64,000 bases of DNA from NCBI GenBank assembly GCA_032173965.1, contig JAVUNC010000004.1, positions 2,184,501 to 2,248,500 of the forward strand, given 5' to 3'. Positions 36,166-49,849 of the stretch are shown piece after piece; within the stretch, counting starts at the first letter, position 1; every line of letters starts with the position of its first letter. The notes beneath the pieces are model-generated. The model was not told where the DNA came from, did no database searches, and saw only the letters and a list, made by a program, of their open reading frames with translations. This stretch comes from Sitta carolinensis. Taxonomy: Eukaryota > Chordata > Aves > Passeriformes > Sittidae. Made by a program: the position numbers and the translations under genes.

Positions 36166-36626
36166 GATCTAATCTAAAATGACTTTGCTCCAAGTGCAGG
36201 ACAGATCTAATGCTGTAAATTCAGTGCTCCAAAGCTTTTTCTGGACTAAAGCATCTCCAATGTCCATCCTGGATGAGGACAATGGTTGTTTGGCTTTTCT
36301 GTGAACGTCACCAATAATAACTGGTTTTATAGGAAGTCCTGGTGAACAGAGCAATCCATCACCCAGCAACTGGGACCTCTGTGCTGATTCCCACTGCCAC
36401 AAATTATTAATACAAAATGGACATTGAGGAGAATATAAAAATATATCCATTTTCATCACTGACCATATGTTATAGCCCTGCAAAAATGCTGTCACCAGTT
36501 AATTCTGTCAAAAAGCAATGTAATTAAAGAGAGAAAAAGCCCTAATAATCGAGAAAAGCCATCACATTTCCTTGCTGGATTTGAGGGGATTTCTTGTTCA
36601 TACTTCTAAATTCTTCACCTAAACGT

Positions 36627-36960
36627 GGAATTATAGAATAATAAAGGTCAGAGAAGATCTCTAAGAGCACCAAGTCCAACTGTCAACCAGCAGTAGCACC
36701 ATGGTCACCACTGAACCATGTCCCCAAGTGCCACATCCAGACTTTTCTGAACACTGCCAGGGATGGTGCTTCCACCACTGCCCTGGCCAGCCTGTTCCAA
36801 TGCTTGGCAACCCTTTCCACAAATAAATTTTTCCTAATGTCTTCTCTAAACCACCCCTGGCACAATCTCAGGCCATTTCCTCTCATCCTGTCACTTGTAA
36901 CCCGGGAGCAGAGAGTGTGCAGCACCTCACTACAACCTCCTGTCAGGGAGTTGTGCACTT
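36627..36960 (-). mobile_element. CR1 LINE 3'-end fragment
   Basis: Antisense: 'gaattatagaataataaagg', 'gtccccaagtgccacatcca', 'cactgccctggccagcctgt', 'ctctcatcctgtcacttgta'. About 330 bp, 5'-truncated. Confidence 0.88.
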
Positions 36961-39107
36961 TAGCAACCTTTAAAAATAATCTACCATCACTACAATACCA
37001 CAATTGCAGCAAATTTTGTATCATTTCTTTATGAGGGAAATAGAGCCTGTGTTCCATGTGAGTTCTGCTCATTTGGGGCACAACACTCTCTGCAGAAAGT
37101 TAAAATTCTACAAGTGTAAAAACCTAAAACAAGATTAAAAAAAAATCAATTCCAACCAAAATTTGAACTAATGTTTACCTCCTCACACTGTTCTTTCATT
37201 CCACAGTAGCCACCAGCACCAGACACTTGCTGGCAAGCTGGTTTCACTTAAAACTTCTCTTTTCCTTTTCCAAGGATTTACTTGGAAGACAAATTCTCGT
37301 ACGTGTCATGTGGAAAAGAGTTTCATATTTTGTGGTCTCAGTGATTAAACAGTATGATAGTTCACAGACACAGTAAAGGAGCCATTAATTTCCCTGAAAA
37401 AAAAACCACCTAAAGGTGATACCAAATAAACTTGTCGGCTCCTGATGCCAAGTTTGCATTGCAAAGAAGTTATTTTTAGCCTGCAAGTGGGCTACACAGC
37501 AAGCTGCTGGTATTCATAAACAGGGATGGGATGTGAGGCTTTCATGTGCACTGAACAGAGCCAAAGGATGTTTCCTGCTGAATTCTAACTTTAAACTCCA
37601 GGGCTGCCTGCTGCTTGTCTCTTCTGGCTGAAAAATATCTTGCTTTTAGATGCAACTTGTTGCCTGCTTGACTGCTTCATGTGGGACAGCACATGCAAAA
37701 AGCACTTTACGTGACATTATCATGATTTAGCACTGAGCACAGCAGTTCCCTCAAACAAGAATATAAGCAGATGTCTGCTTGTATCTTGAGAAGCTCTTTT
37801 AATTATTTTAAACACACACACATCATCAAGAAGTGCATTGTTTCTGCTGATGTTAAATGAAATCTGGAGATTAGAAAGGTGCTCAGCAATACCTTCTGCT
37901 CATCCTGAATTACAAAGAGCAGCTATGAATATCCATGTTGTTGAACAGGCAGATACTGGAATTTCATCAGATGAACAGGACTGGCTTACTCTCCATCTGA
38001 AGCAACTGCTCTTATTATCACCCATATTTTATTCTTCTAAATCCAAAAGGCATCAAACCATTTTGAGAAGCTGAAAGCCAAATATTAAATTGCCCATTAA
38101 AGATTATACATCTAATGCTTAACACACAGCTCTTCATACAGAATGACAAAACAAGAATCATTAAATAAATTATTCCTCTAAAACTGTCCTGCTGGATTCC
38201 CTGGTGGCTGCATCACTCAGAGTCACAAAGCAGCTTTGCAATCACTGCAAAAACCCAAAAATCCCACCTGGAACATAACTTGGAGTTTGAAGGTCAGCTC
38301 CTCTCCTTCCCATTTGTATCATCACCATAAAAAAATGTTTTCTAACAACAGCTCCTTGTTACAACAATTCTTTGCCCACCTACACCAAATAAACCTCACC
38401 ATCTTCATTTCCATGGGGATGTTTTCCTGACTGTAACTGCCCCAAATTGTGGGGATGTATCAACTCAGTTATTTCCTTAAAAAACAAAACACATCCACAC
38501 ATCCAAGCTGCTGAAGAAAACATTCTCTTTAATGGCCAACTTCTGTTTTGGTGGGGGTAGGGATGGGAGTGGGAAGGAGGACTCTCTGACAGAGAGGGAG
38601 TAAAGTTACTGCGTGAAAGTTGACCAGAAATCTCATTAAAAATAAACTACAGAATATTTGTGGATTAGTTGTTCCACAGAGCTCACACTTTGTCCACAAC
38701 TAGAAACCATCTTTTAGTCATAAAAACAGTAACTGAGAGGAAAAATAACAATCCCCAAACTGGTAACTTCACAAAGAAGTTTGCTGTGCACAGCAGCCAG
38801 CAGAGATTTAAAGAAACACACTGAAAGTTTGCTGCACCAGGGGAAACAGAGACATGCAGCCAATATTCCCTCTCTGAACAGGGAGAGGGGGAAAATGAAC
38901 AGCCAGAATCATCTCTGAGAGTCACCAGTCTGCTCTGTTCACCTGGAGCACAGGGCTAAGATCAGGGAGATGAGCAGACACCAGGGTAACATTTTCCTTT
39001 TCCACATTCCTTGCTCTTGCTGGCTGTCTCACACAGCCCATGGCTGGAGCCACGGTGACACAGAAGTTTTTTAGCTATTACACCCTCTACATATGCTTTT
39101 TGTTTTT

Positions 39108-39122
39108 GGGGGGGGGGGGGGG
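39108..39122. repeat. Poly(G) run
   Basis: Fifteen consecutive G followed by TTGG; the length is likely uncertain in any assembly, and the run could form a G-quadruplex. Confidence 0.8.
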
Positions 39123-39196
39123 TTGGTCTGAATTTTTTTGGCCCCACCCCCCTTAATAAAACCATCACAATTTTCTAAAAGAGCCTGTAGGCCAAA

Positions 39197-39433
39197 ATGA
39201 ACAAATCTTCATTTAAAGACAGCAGACCACCTTCTGCAGAGCCTTTAGTGACAGTGCAGAACATCCATGACACCCCTCCCACAGCCAGCCCTAAAAAACA
39301 CAGCTTGGAACCCACTCCTTTAGACAGACCAGACTATCCTCCTCCTCCTCCTGCTGCTGCCAACAGAAACAAGAAAGGAAAAGTCCTTATTTTGCAGGCA
39401 GGTTGGGAGATTATCCAAGGCCAGCTGCTCTAG
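39197..39433 (+). other. Unexplained proline-rich open frame (78 codons)
   Basis: Plus-strand frame opposite to KIF13B, inside intron 2. It begins MNKSSFKDSRPPSAEPLVTV, has a TASPKK stretch, then PLDRPDYPPPPPAAANRNKK, and stops after a hydrophobic end. A stop codon sits just before the start (TAG GCC AAA ATG); that TAG could also be a splice acceptor. Its composition is more protein-like than the surrounding chance frames, but the proline/alanine part comes from a CCT/GCT simple repeat. I recognise no family. It could be chance, an old retrocopy, or an exon of an overlapping transcript. Confidence 0.2.
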
Positions 39434-39867
39434 GATGATGCTTGTGTTGACAAAAAAATAGTTTGTTAACATTTGCTTTCCCCAAAGCACAACCCTGAAA
39501 GTGGTGGGTAAAAGAAGTCCCTTTCCCTCAGCATTTTTGTTTCTTTTTTTTGCAAAGGGAAAGTTCTTTGACAAAAAGAAAACAAACTTAACATGTCTGA
39601 GATAAAAACCTGTGACACCAAAAGAACTAAATACAAGAATTGACACAGTTACAGGAGAGGGAAAAAAGCCAAGGGATATTGATGCAAAGTTCAGATCACG
39701 TGTTCCAGCTGAGTGAGTTCCTCAAAAATCAGCCTTGAGGACCAACCTTGCTGTCCTTGACTACTACTATTGGTTCTCCTTGAACACAGGCTTGATTTTA
39801 ACATGTTATATCAGCTAATTTATCCACTTCTGCTGTTACTAAACTGGTTGGCTTTTAGCTGGTTGCA

Positions 39868-39882
39868 TTTTTTTTTTTTTTT
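39868..39882. repeat. Poly(T) run
   Basis: About fifteen consecutive T. Confidence 0.75.
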
Positions 39883-42659
39883 GTTTAATCACCTCTGTTT
39901 ATGAGCATCAAACTCTCAGCCATGTAAACACAATTATTTAGCAAAGCCCCATATAAAAGACACTGGCATTCCTAAGCAGCAATACCCTAAGGAGTTACCC
40001 ATTCAGTTTTCTATAATATTAAATGCATGTTTGCCATATTCAGTAGTGAGATATGAATTTTTAGAACCATTACAGGTGACCTATTGTATAAAATTAACTT
40101 TAGAGACTGTCAAGTTACTTGACAGCACTTAAAAGAGACAAACTCCGAGAAATGAGAAGTTGATACAGATTTCACACCACTCATTTATACTGTTCTTTCC
40201 CTTCTCTCTGCCTCTAAATTAAATGAAATTAAATACAGTCAGAAAGGATACTTTAAAATCAAAGTATTCAGATATGTACAGAAGAAAGAGTAAAGGTTTA
40301 GGTGAGACAGTCTAGTACCTCTGTCACCTTGACAGTATCCCTTTAACCTCATTATTGTTCTGCAGCCAGGGCAACAAAACAGACAAGATGTCTAATTACC
40401 ATAATTTGTCCACTCTGGATTATAAAACCATTAAATGCTCATTCATGCAGCTGATTGAATGAGTCTGTCCAAGCATAACAACAAACACAGAAAAGATGCT
40501 GGATATTCAATTTGGTCACTTGATGCCACAGGAGAACAGGGGACAGCGAGGAAATTTCTCTCTACAGGTGCTGCAGCAACAGGCACTGCCCTTGTTAGAA
40601 CTCTTGGAATGTGCAATCCAGGATTTCCTAAGCAGCTCCCATAAAAATAAAGTCATACAGAAATTTAAGGTGCTATTTTAAGACAGGCTGTTGAAGGATG
40701 GACTGTCACTGCAGCCTCGTCACACCCAATTTCTTTGCTTAATTAATCTTGCTGACCAGCAGCACTTAAGAGGGTTCTCTTGTGAGTTATCAGCACTCCA
40801 ACAGGTTTAGGATGAGCTGAGGGGGTTTATCCTTGGGGAAAACCTGCTCTGGCCCTGGTTCAGGGCAGGACTGAGGGGTGACAGCACAGCACTGCTGGTC
40901 AGGAGATCAGTCTCCAGGGAATAAAGCACTTTGTGTGAGTGGAACAATTATAATCAAAGGGGTGGAGAAGAGGTTTTCTCCCTCCTCTCCCAGTACAATC
41001 CATAAATTAGCATTAATGCAAGACTGGAGCAGCACTGGGATGCAGCCTCACCTGACTGCCCCGGTACCAAAAGGACACAGGTTTTGAAACTCTTAAGAAT
41101 CAGAACTGGAACGAATCCAACAGTTGGCCCATGCAGAAGAGCTTCAAAACATTTCTGTGTTAAAAGCAAATACCTGACAAAAACCCTTCCTTGCACACAC
41201 CTCCCTCCTTCCACCTCTATTTTTACTCTTGAACTTCAATTTTCCCACCAGGAATTTAAAGCTCCCAGGGGAAGAGTTGGGTTGTGCAATTCCAAACAAG
41301 TTTCCATTTATTGTTTCACAGAATAAGAGGAAAATCCAGCCTCTCCAAGTACAACACAGCATTTCAAACATTGCATTTGCCTTCCACAGTTGAAAGGGAA
41401 AGAAATGTGCTTAAAACATGACTTGCAAAAAGAAAGGAAGAGAAAATATGTTACAGGCATAAAGCTGTAAGAGGCTGCTTGAAAGGCTGCCAAGTGCTGC
41501 AATTCCCCACAGCTCCTTTGTAAGCCATGCACATTACAAACATCAGGAATACCTAGTATGATTTTTATTTTTAAGCTGAAGAAGGCTCTGATACTGAGAG
41601 AGTGATTTTTAAACTCCCAAGCTCTTTTGTTAGACTTTCAAAGGGTCCTGGCTCGTGACAAGTCCAAGGCTCCTTTCAGAAACCAGGCAGAGGACTTGGC
41701 CTGCCTAAAAATCACTGAGCAAACCCAAAAGAAATTAGCAGGGGAAAAAAAAAAATCAGATCTCTCAATATTCTCCCCCATTTATTCTTCTCGATGGAAC
41801 TGCTTTTTCAAGTTCAACTGCTAAATGTAATTTTTTCCAATGACTTATGAGCGCTTAAAGGAAAAATTCAATACAAAAACCTTTCAAATGACACATCTCT
41901 TAATGGGAAACAACCCTTAATTAGGAAGAAAACCATGGACAAGTGCACACATAAACATCCCTGCACTTGATGCAAATAAAATAAAAACAACCCTGCTTAA
42001 TTTAACTAATGAGCCCAGGATCTATCAATTACCAATACACAACGAAGCAGGCAGCATTTCAAGCCCAGTGAGTTTATTTGCTTTATGTCCTTAAACATAT
42101 CTTATCAAACTACCACAGCACAATATTTAAAAAATATCTACATTTAAATGTTATAAACTTTAGATCAGGCTGGGTTTGGGTTCTTGAATGCATCTGCCCA
42201 GTGGTTCACTGGCATTAACTCAGCTACCTGTGCCATCAACACATACCAGATAATTCCAGATACAGCTGGAAAAAATGTAAAGCTTTATTTTTTTAAACAT
42301 ATAAATAAAAGAATCACGAGTCTGTTGATGCTTCCTGCATTGTTCCCACTGCAGGGAAATGACAAAGGGGAACAGTAACTTATCCAAGGCTGTGCTGGCA
42401 GCAGAGCCTGAGCTCTATTTCTCATCCCCCCCTCCCTGCTCCATGTTTTATTACCAGTCACGCCAACCTAAGGAAGAGAATTTCACAGCACAAATCATTC
42501 TGCCCAGCTCTGAAGGCCTCCAGAAGGAAGGGAAGAGGAAGGAGATGGTATTTCTTAATGCCCCAAACCAAAGCATTGCCCTGCCTTTTCCCAGGTGACT
42601 CCTTCCCTTCTGCCACATGACCTGAGGTTTGTCCATGGAGCTGCTCCTGCCAAGGCAAC

Positions 42660-42958
42660 CAGAACCTTCCAAAGCCTAAAGGGGCTCCAGGAGAGCTGGA
42701 GAGGGACTGGGGACAAGGCATGGAGGGACAGGACACAGGGAATGGCTTCCCACTGCCAGAGGATGGGATATTGGGAAGGAATTCCCTGTGAGTGTGGGGA
42801 TGGAATTCCCAGAGAAGCCGTGGCTGCCCTTGGAGGTGTCCAAGGCCAGGCTGGATGGAGCTTGGAGCAGCCTGGGATAGTGGGAGGTGTCCCTGCCATG
42901 GCAGGGGGTGGCACTGGAGGAGATTGAAGGTCCCTTCCCACCCGAACCACCACCATGC
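42660..42958 (+). mobile_element. CR1 LINE 3'-end fragment
   Basis: Sense: 'gagctggagagggactgggg', 'acaggacacagggaatggct', 'ttgggaaggaattccctgtg', 'tgggatagtgggaggtgtcc', 'aaggtcccttcccacccgaa'. About 300 bp; the CR1 body continues in frame-like open stretches on both strands. Confidence 0.9.
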
Positions 42959-45149
42959 ACCACACTAAGCCTGGTCATCCTGTCCTCTCAATATTCAGAG
43001 ATATTAAAGCTGGAAAGAAGAGTCACACAGCCAGCCTGACCTCCCAAACCCCAGCTGCACAATTACAACATTTGGCCACCACTGCTCCCTTTTGAAACAA
43101 ATCCTCATTCCTGCCAACAAGAACTCACTGTTACCTGTCACAGCCAGTTCCAACAGTTCATAACCTTTGCCCTTAAGAGTGGTACAGATGAATTCCCAAT
43201 TTGTATTTTTCCAGTTTTAGGCTTTCATACACTTGGTTTTCATGCCACCTTTCCCTTTTCAAAACACAGGTTTCCAAGGTGATGGCAGCACTTTGTATCA
43301 AGCACTGAGGTCCTCTGGTAGCTCCAGCACACGAAACATTTCACTATTTATGATCTCTCAGCCTCTAAAACCTGTGGTGTGAAGGTACATTTCAGCAAAA
43401 CAAAGTAATTTCAGCAATGTGACAAATACATGCTGACAGAGCGTATCTTACACACAAAATATCACATTTTATCTTCAGTCCTATCCTAAGGTATCTTACA
43501 AACCTTTCCAGGAGATCTCCTTATCAAGAATTAAGAAACAACGGATAAGCAGCTAAAGCCATTCCATACTCCCAGCTTAAAGAATACCTGGTTTATATAA
43601 TGGGAATGAATATTTTACTGAATTATTCCAATAAAATCCCAGAATGAATAATGCCATGGCAAAGAGTAAACATTCAAGGCACAGCACAGAAAACAGCCTT
43701 GTTTTCACAGCACAACTACTGCAAAAAATTAAAAAGCACCTAATTTTCAAGTACCAAAGGGCAGAAATAAAAATTTTTTCTATTTTTTGGCTTTAGCAAA
43801 TAGAAAGTGTAAGTCTATCTACAGGCACTTCATGCTTCTGTCAAGGAAATTTCTACACTAATGCTCCACCTAAAGAGAGATCCCCACATGAGAGCAGCAC
43901 AGATCCTCAGCCAAAATCTCCATGGTAGCAAAAGTCTGGAGTGCCAGCAGCTGAGCAGACAGCATCAGTAAACAAGTGGGACAGGAGGTAGAATAGGGAA
44001 TCATTAATCACTCAGATTATTAGAAAATATCTGTCATTTCACACAACTCAGCTGGTGCCTATTTACCTTGCAGGGTTTGAAGTGAGCAGTGTTGAACCAG
44101 CATCACTTTTGTTGCTGACACCACGAGACTTAGCAGCACTAAATCCTTCACTGTAATAAGCACTCTCAGATGATCAACAGTATCTCCATCAGCATCAGAT
44201 CCTCGACCACTGCTAATTAAAAGCCTGATGAAAGGGAATAGGCTATTCTGAAGCAGTGATTCATCAGATAAACATGATCTGCACTGGTGGTTCTGTGTGC
44301 AAGGTCTACCTTTAACTACCAGGAATAAAAAGTTACAGCATGGAAAAACATGTTAAAACAACCAACCAAAAAACCTCAATTCAATCCACCCTGTCCAACT
44401 CCCTAAGAATATGGAAAGATTAGTTTCTCTCAGCACAGGAGGATCATCCTGAACACAGCACCAGTAGGTGATTCCTAATAAAGATGCTTTTTTAAAAATA
44501 CTTTGAGCCATGGAAAGTGAGTGTTTACAGGAAGGAACCTGCTCTGCCTGGATCACTGCTGTGAAGCAAAGAGACTTTGAAGTTCTCTGTGGCTGCATTG
44601 TTTCAATTGATAAACGAGAAGGTAAACCTTGCAAGGGGGTTAAAATAAAACTCCAGCACTTGCAGCTCTTTTATGGCTTTGGGGAGAATTGTGAGGCAGC
44701 AGAGAAAGGTGCCACATGCTCACTTCACCAATAACTTGGAATATTTGATGGCATCGATGAAGTAACTCATAGCTCTGCACTAATTAAAAATTAATACAAC
44801 ATTTAGAGCAGCTGTGGTCACCTAGGCAAGAACACCAGGCCAGGAAAAGCACGCTGGCCAAAAAGAGAGATTCATCCAAGAGGCAGGAGCTGCTGGTTTC
44901 TGATGCCTCCTCAGAATTGCTCAGGTTTGGGGCTGGCCTTCCTGAACGTAAATAAAAAGTTGGAAAAGTGCTACTCAGCCCCAGCACAGGACAAAACCAC
45001 CCCAGTTTGGTTTTGCAACTACTCTGTAACATGTAGCAGCTGACCATAACCCAAAAATTCAGTAATCTGTCTAATTCTGCTTCCTGGGCAGCAAAGTGAT
45101 GTACCAGACAAGAATGAGAGCTGTGCTCCCCAAAATACTTCAGAATTGG

Positions 45150-45322
45150 TAAAACACTGGCACAGGGTGCCTACAGAAGCTGTGGCTGCCCCTGGATCCC
45201 TGGCAGTGTCCAAGGCCAGGCTGGACAAGGCTTGGAGCATCCTGAGACAGTGGAAGGTGCTGGGGTTGGAAAGGGATGAGTTTAAGGTCCCTACCCACCC
45301 AAGCCATTCTACAATTTGATTT
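45150..45322 (+). mobile_element. CR1 LINE 3'-end fragment
   Basis: Sense: 'cactggcacagggtgcctac', 'agaagctgtggctgcccctg', 'gagacagtggaaggtgctgg', ending 'agccattctacaatttgatt'. Confidence 0.88.
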
Positions 45323-47102
45323 ATTCCACTCAGATCAAGTCAACAGTTTGCTTATGCACGTTTGTACCTCACAAATTTAACAGATGAAAGGGAAAGGAGA
45401 CGAGTGGGAAGGGGAAAAAGAGGCACCTCCAGAGCAAACCTCATCCTGCAACCACTTCCAGCAGGCTGTTCTTTATCCTCTGTGATCACTGCAGGTCTTC
45501 TGCACAAATCCTGTAGCAACAGGTAATTCTCCCTCTGGACAAGTTTGCTTTGTCTCAGGCAGGGTGCCCTTCCTGGGAAGAGGCACCACTATGGTTACAG
45601 GGTGAGGTCACCCTCCAGGGAGGTCCCCAGGCCATTTTGGGGACCCTTCCCTTCTGTCACTCAAAAACCTCAAGGTTGGAGACCCAGAGGAAACTCTCCC
45701 CCAAATCCAGGCACATGTTGGTCTGATTTATTTTCTTTCTTTTTAGCATTTAAAGGCTACAAATGAGCCTTACAGGAGAAGCCAAAATGTGAGTATACTC
45801 AGTTGGTTTAACAATGAAAAAGATTCCCTATAAAGCATCAGTGGCAAGAGACTCACATCAGAACAGGCTCCAGCGACTTGGAATTCAAATAATAAACTGA
45901 GTATCTCCTTTTAAGGGAGAGCAAATATCTTATACTGTACCCCTGCCATTATTACTCATTTTCCATACTGCCTTTGGCACTGTATTCTACAAGAATTGCA
46001 TTTAAAAATAGGTTTTAAAAGACTTCAAATTACATCCTTCAAATCATAATTAAAAAATTAGTAACTGTTTCAGCATACGATTTTTCCTTCTTTTTGAGTT
46101 CCCATAAATAGATTTTCAAGTCTGGCTATAAACTCATTATTTTTCATTATGTTCCCCTGCAAATGCAGATTAAAATCTCGCTCCAAAACTCCAGTCACAA
46201 TTCCAAGCAAAATCATTTGCAAAACAGCAAAGATTTTTAACTTATGGCCATTTAATCCATTTTTATAATATTCTATAAACCACAGTACACAGATTGGACA
46301 ACAGCAAGAAAAACCACAAACATGCTGTAATTGGTTTCTTGTTGACCTAAGGATGCCAGGACAGGCTAAGTTGTCAAGTTACTTTCTTTTGTGATAAAAA
46401 TTAACTTCATTTTTCTGCAAGGATGGATTTCAATACTTTTCCCAAAGGAATCAAGCTCTTTCTAAGCATTAACCCTGACAATAAACAAGGTTTTATGCAA
46501 CTTGTCAAGAGTTTTAGAACTTGTCAGTGCCAGTGGAATCTTTGGGATTGTATCTCCCAAAATTTGCAGCAAATCTAAGGCACAGGAATGACCAGAGCAC
46601 ACGAACTAAACACTCATCTTTCTACCTCACCTGCAGTGTCTGAATTAATCTGTTCAAATCTTCTCCTGTCCAACATTTTTCCTTACAGCAGACTTAAAAA
46701 ACACTTCACCTTGCATTGTCGAGGTTCAAGGATCCAAGTAGTTAATATTCAAAATGTAAGGGAAAAATGTTGTTTCAAATGCCATGGTAAACTGGAGGGT
46801 GTCTGGGAAATTTTTTGCTAAAGGTAATAATCACTGGTGTGCTGAAGAACCTCCCAGAGTTAACCCCAAAACTCAGGCAAGATCAACCCCAAATTTAAAA
46901 TGATTGAAGGAAAGAAAAAATAATTTTTAAATCCTTGATTTTTTAGGACAAAGGATGTCCTGCAGAGGTTGTGTCCACACAAGCCAAAGCAGCCAATAAC
47001 ACAAGACTGGGACTGGAATTTCTCTGGGTACCACTTCAACATGAGGTATAAACTAAGTTTCATTTAGAAGATAATTATTCAAGATGAACACTAGATAACT
47101 GT

Positions 47103-47608
47103 TGTTGGAATCCAAAAATGCAGAGAGCTCTCAGAATATTTGGCCTGTGGGCCAAAAATTAGAATTGAATACAGGGTTTAATTTGAGCCCTTAGAACAGG
47201 CTTGGAAATTTAGATAGTAGAAGTAAAAATGTAGATTTGTAGTTTAAAAAGAAACATGATAAGTTAGGTAGAGAAAAACTCAGAGTTTAGAGCTTAAGAT
47301 ATAGAAAAAATAAAAGTAGCTAACAAGATAACAAGAAGCTTTAGAATGCAATATTGTAAGTTTATGTTTAACTTTCTTTTTGGCTAAGAAAGTCCACATT
47401 GCAGCGAAAGGTATAAAACAAAATAATTAACCACTGGATAAAAAATATAAATAATCTAGAGGTCTTGTGACTTTCTGAACCACGTTGTAAGAGATGTGAG
47501 CCAAACTCACCCTTTCTATGTAGAAGATAAGAAAAAACAAACTACACCATCTAAAGCAACTCAGAAGTCCCATCTCTGGATTTCCAGAATTCATTAATAA
47601 CCCCAACA
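47103..47608. mobile_element. Candidate solo LTR of an endogenous retrovirus
   Basis: A ~506-bp AT-rich segment bounded by a perfect terminal inverted repeat, TGTTGG at the left and CCAACA at the right, with a TATA-like GGTATAAAAC near 47410. This is the plan of an avian LTR with no internal gag/pol/env left. I do not see a clean target-site duplication (aactgt on the left, aatcat on the right), so the boundaries, or the call itself, could be wrong. No open frames of note inside. Confidence 0.42.
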
Positions 47609-48339
47609 AATCATGATTAATTTTTATACTTTTTGGATGGCTGTCCTGCTAAATATAATTTAACAAGAGGTGCAAACTTGTGGCTCGCCAACAGCCCCTC
47701 ACAACTGAAGCTACAATTAACTGCTGACATCACTACTGCCTTGAAAACGAACTTGTCTCTCACTTTCAAACATATTAATTATGGCCACAATTAACCAGTG
47801 ACAGCTGGTATTTATCCTGAGCTCTGTCAGCTTAGTTCCCACATCTCAGCAAGGCAGGTGCAATCCAAATTCCACTCGGAATCAGGTCACTCTTCAGCAG
47901 TATACAAACAACTTAGGGGTTTATTAATGCACAGAGAGCTACGTAAATTATCTCTGGAGACATTAAAAAAAAACATCTGGAGATAATCCTGGGTACACAG
48001 CTCCAGGAGACCCTGGCTGAGGAGGGAGAGATGGAGCAGATGCCTCCAGCCTGTCACTTCACAGGCACATCCCTGCCATCAATCCAGCAGCAATTCCAAA
48101 ATACTCCAGGACTCCTCTGCCTCTCCCATCTCTGACCTGGGGGCAGCCTGGTCACCTCCTTGCTCTGCAGAGCTGGCACAGAGCACACGGAACCACAGCC
48201 TCTGGAAAGGGGTTGGTGCATGACCTGACCTGGGACAGCCACCTGAGAAACCTGAACAGGGACTCGAGGACAAAGAAAATAAAGGTATGAGGAAATGTCT
48301 GACTGCAGAGTACACAACAATCTCAGCCCAGAGAGCCAA

Positions 48340-48922
48340 AACTATCCTGGGCTCACCCCACAGCGTGGGCAGCAGGGCAGGGGGGGATTCTCCCTCACTG
48401 CCCCACTCAGGTGAGACCCCACCTGGGACCCTGCAGCCAGCTCTGGGGACACAGCACAAGGAAGACATGGAGCTCTGGAGAGAGTCCAGAGGAGGCCATG
48501 GAGCTGCTCCCAGGGCTGGAGCCCCTCTGCTCTGGAGCCAGGCTGGGAGAGCCGGGGGGCTCACCTGGAGAAGAGAAGGATCCAGGGAGAGCTCAGAGCC
48601 CCTTGCAGAGCCTAAAGGGAGAGCTGGAGAGGGACTGGGGACAAGGACTGGAGGGACAGGATAAGGGGGAATGGCTTCAGTCTGGAAAAGGGGAGTTTAG
48701 GATAGGATCTTGGGAAGGAATTGTTCCCTGTGAGAGCAGGCAGGCCCTGGCACAGGGTGCCCAGAGAAGGTGTGGCTGCCCCTGGATCCCTGGCAGTGTC
48801 CAAGGCCAGGTTGGTTGGGGCTTGGAGCAGCCTGGAATAATGGAAGGTGTCCCTGTCCATGGCAGGGGGGGAGTGGGATGGTCTTTAAGGCCCCTTCCAG
48901 CTCAAACCACTCTGTGATTCCA
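48340..48922 (+). mobile_element. Longest CR1 LINE fragment in the window (~580 bp)
   Basis: Sense: 'gaccccacctgggaccctgc', 'gaagacatggagctctggag', 'ctggagaagagaaggatcca', 'ttgggaaggaattgttccct', 'aataatggaaggtgtccctg', ending 'accactctgtgattccaaag'. It has the 3' end plus part of the region before it. Open frames of 125 and 168 codons on this strand and 161 on the other are products of its GC-rich sequence, not genes. Confidence 0.9.
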
Positions 48923-49567
48923 AAGACTGACACCATTCCACAAACAGCTGTACCAGCACATACCAGGATATACACCACTCTCAGATTTACCTTGTGCCAC
49001 CTCCACAAGTAAAACACCTCACTACCTAACCACGAGATTCTTCATTATCTCCAGAAATGGGGTCATGGAGGACTATGCCCAGTTCCAAACCCATGTCCAC
49101 AGGCTGCAGGAATCACCCAGCACACGGAACTGAGCTGACTCTGCACCGCTCGCACTCCCGGGCAGGGTGAGCCTGCCCAGTTCTACTAATCCCATGTAAT
49201 TCCTGGGAACACGGTGAAAGGCTTGCCAGTGCTCCTCCTGCAATTCAATTAAACTCTTAGCAGCACAGGAGATACCTCAGAGGTGACAGAGAGAGATAAA
49301 ACCACGTGTGCAAACTCTGCGGAGAGAATTGGCACAGGCAGGAGCAGAGCAAGGGTGGGAGGTTTCAGCATGAAGTTGTTCCACAGCCTCTTTGCTGCTT
49401 AGGGCAGGTGTTTAAATTAGAAAATGTGGAGGCAGTAGAGATGCTGGTAAGCCTCAGCTGGTGCAAATGTGGTTTCAGCAACCAGAAAATTGCTTCCTCT
49501 CACAGCCGTCCCTGTTTCTCTCTTCTCTGCCACAAAACCTTTGTGTGGTTGTTCTATCTATTTTCTC

Positions 49568-49585
49568 TTTTTTTTTTTTTTTTTT
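49568..49585. repeat. Poly(T) run
   Basis: Eighteen consecutive T. Confidence 0.8.
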
Positions 49586-49849
49586 AATTCACACCTCTGA
49601 AGTTTTTGCAGAGCACATTGTAGTTCTCCCTTTTCACAGTGCCATGGCTGCAAACTCTGCAAAGATGTTATCTTTAGGTGCATTTTTGGGGAAGGAATCT
49701 GAAATATATGGACGGTGACATCCATCCATTCTGACATGGAAGCTGGCTGATGGTGAATACCATTCCAAGAGCTCAGAGGAGTGGGGGGAAGAGCCTTCAA
49801 ATCAGGAAAAGGTTTAGAGAGGAATAAAAAAACTGGATAATGCCACTAC

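Noticed and set aside
44053..44075. CTGCAAG followed by GTAAAT as an alternative microexon 3
   Set aside because: No AG acceptor at the right distance to give a 13-nt (modulo 3) exon, and no Pro-Lys ending.
48079..48917. Open frames of 168, 161 and 125 codons
   Set aside because: They coincide with the longest CR1 fragment, in its non-coding 3' region, on both strands.
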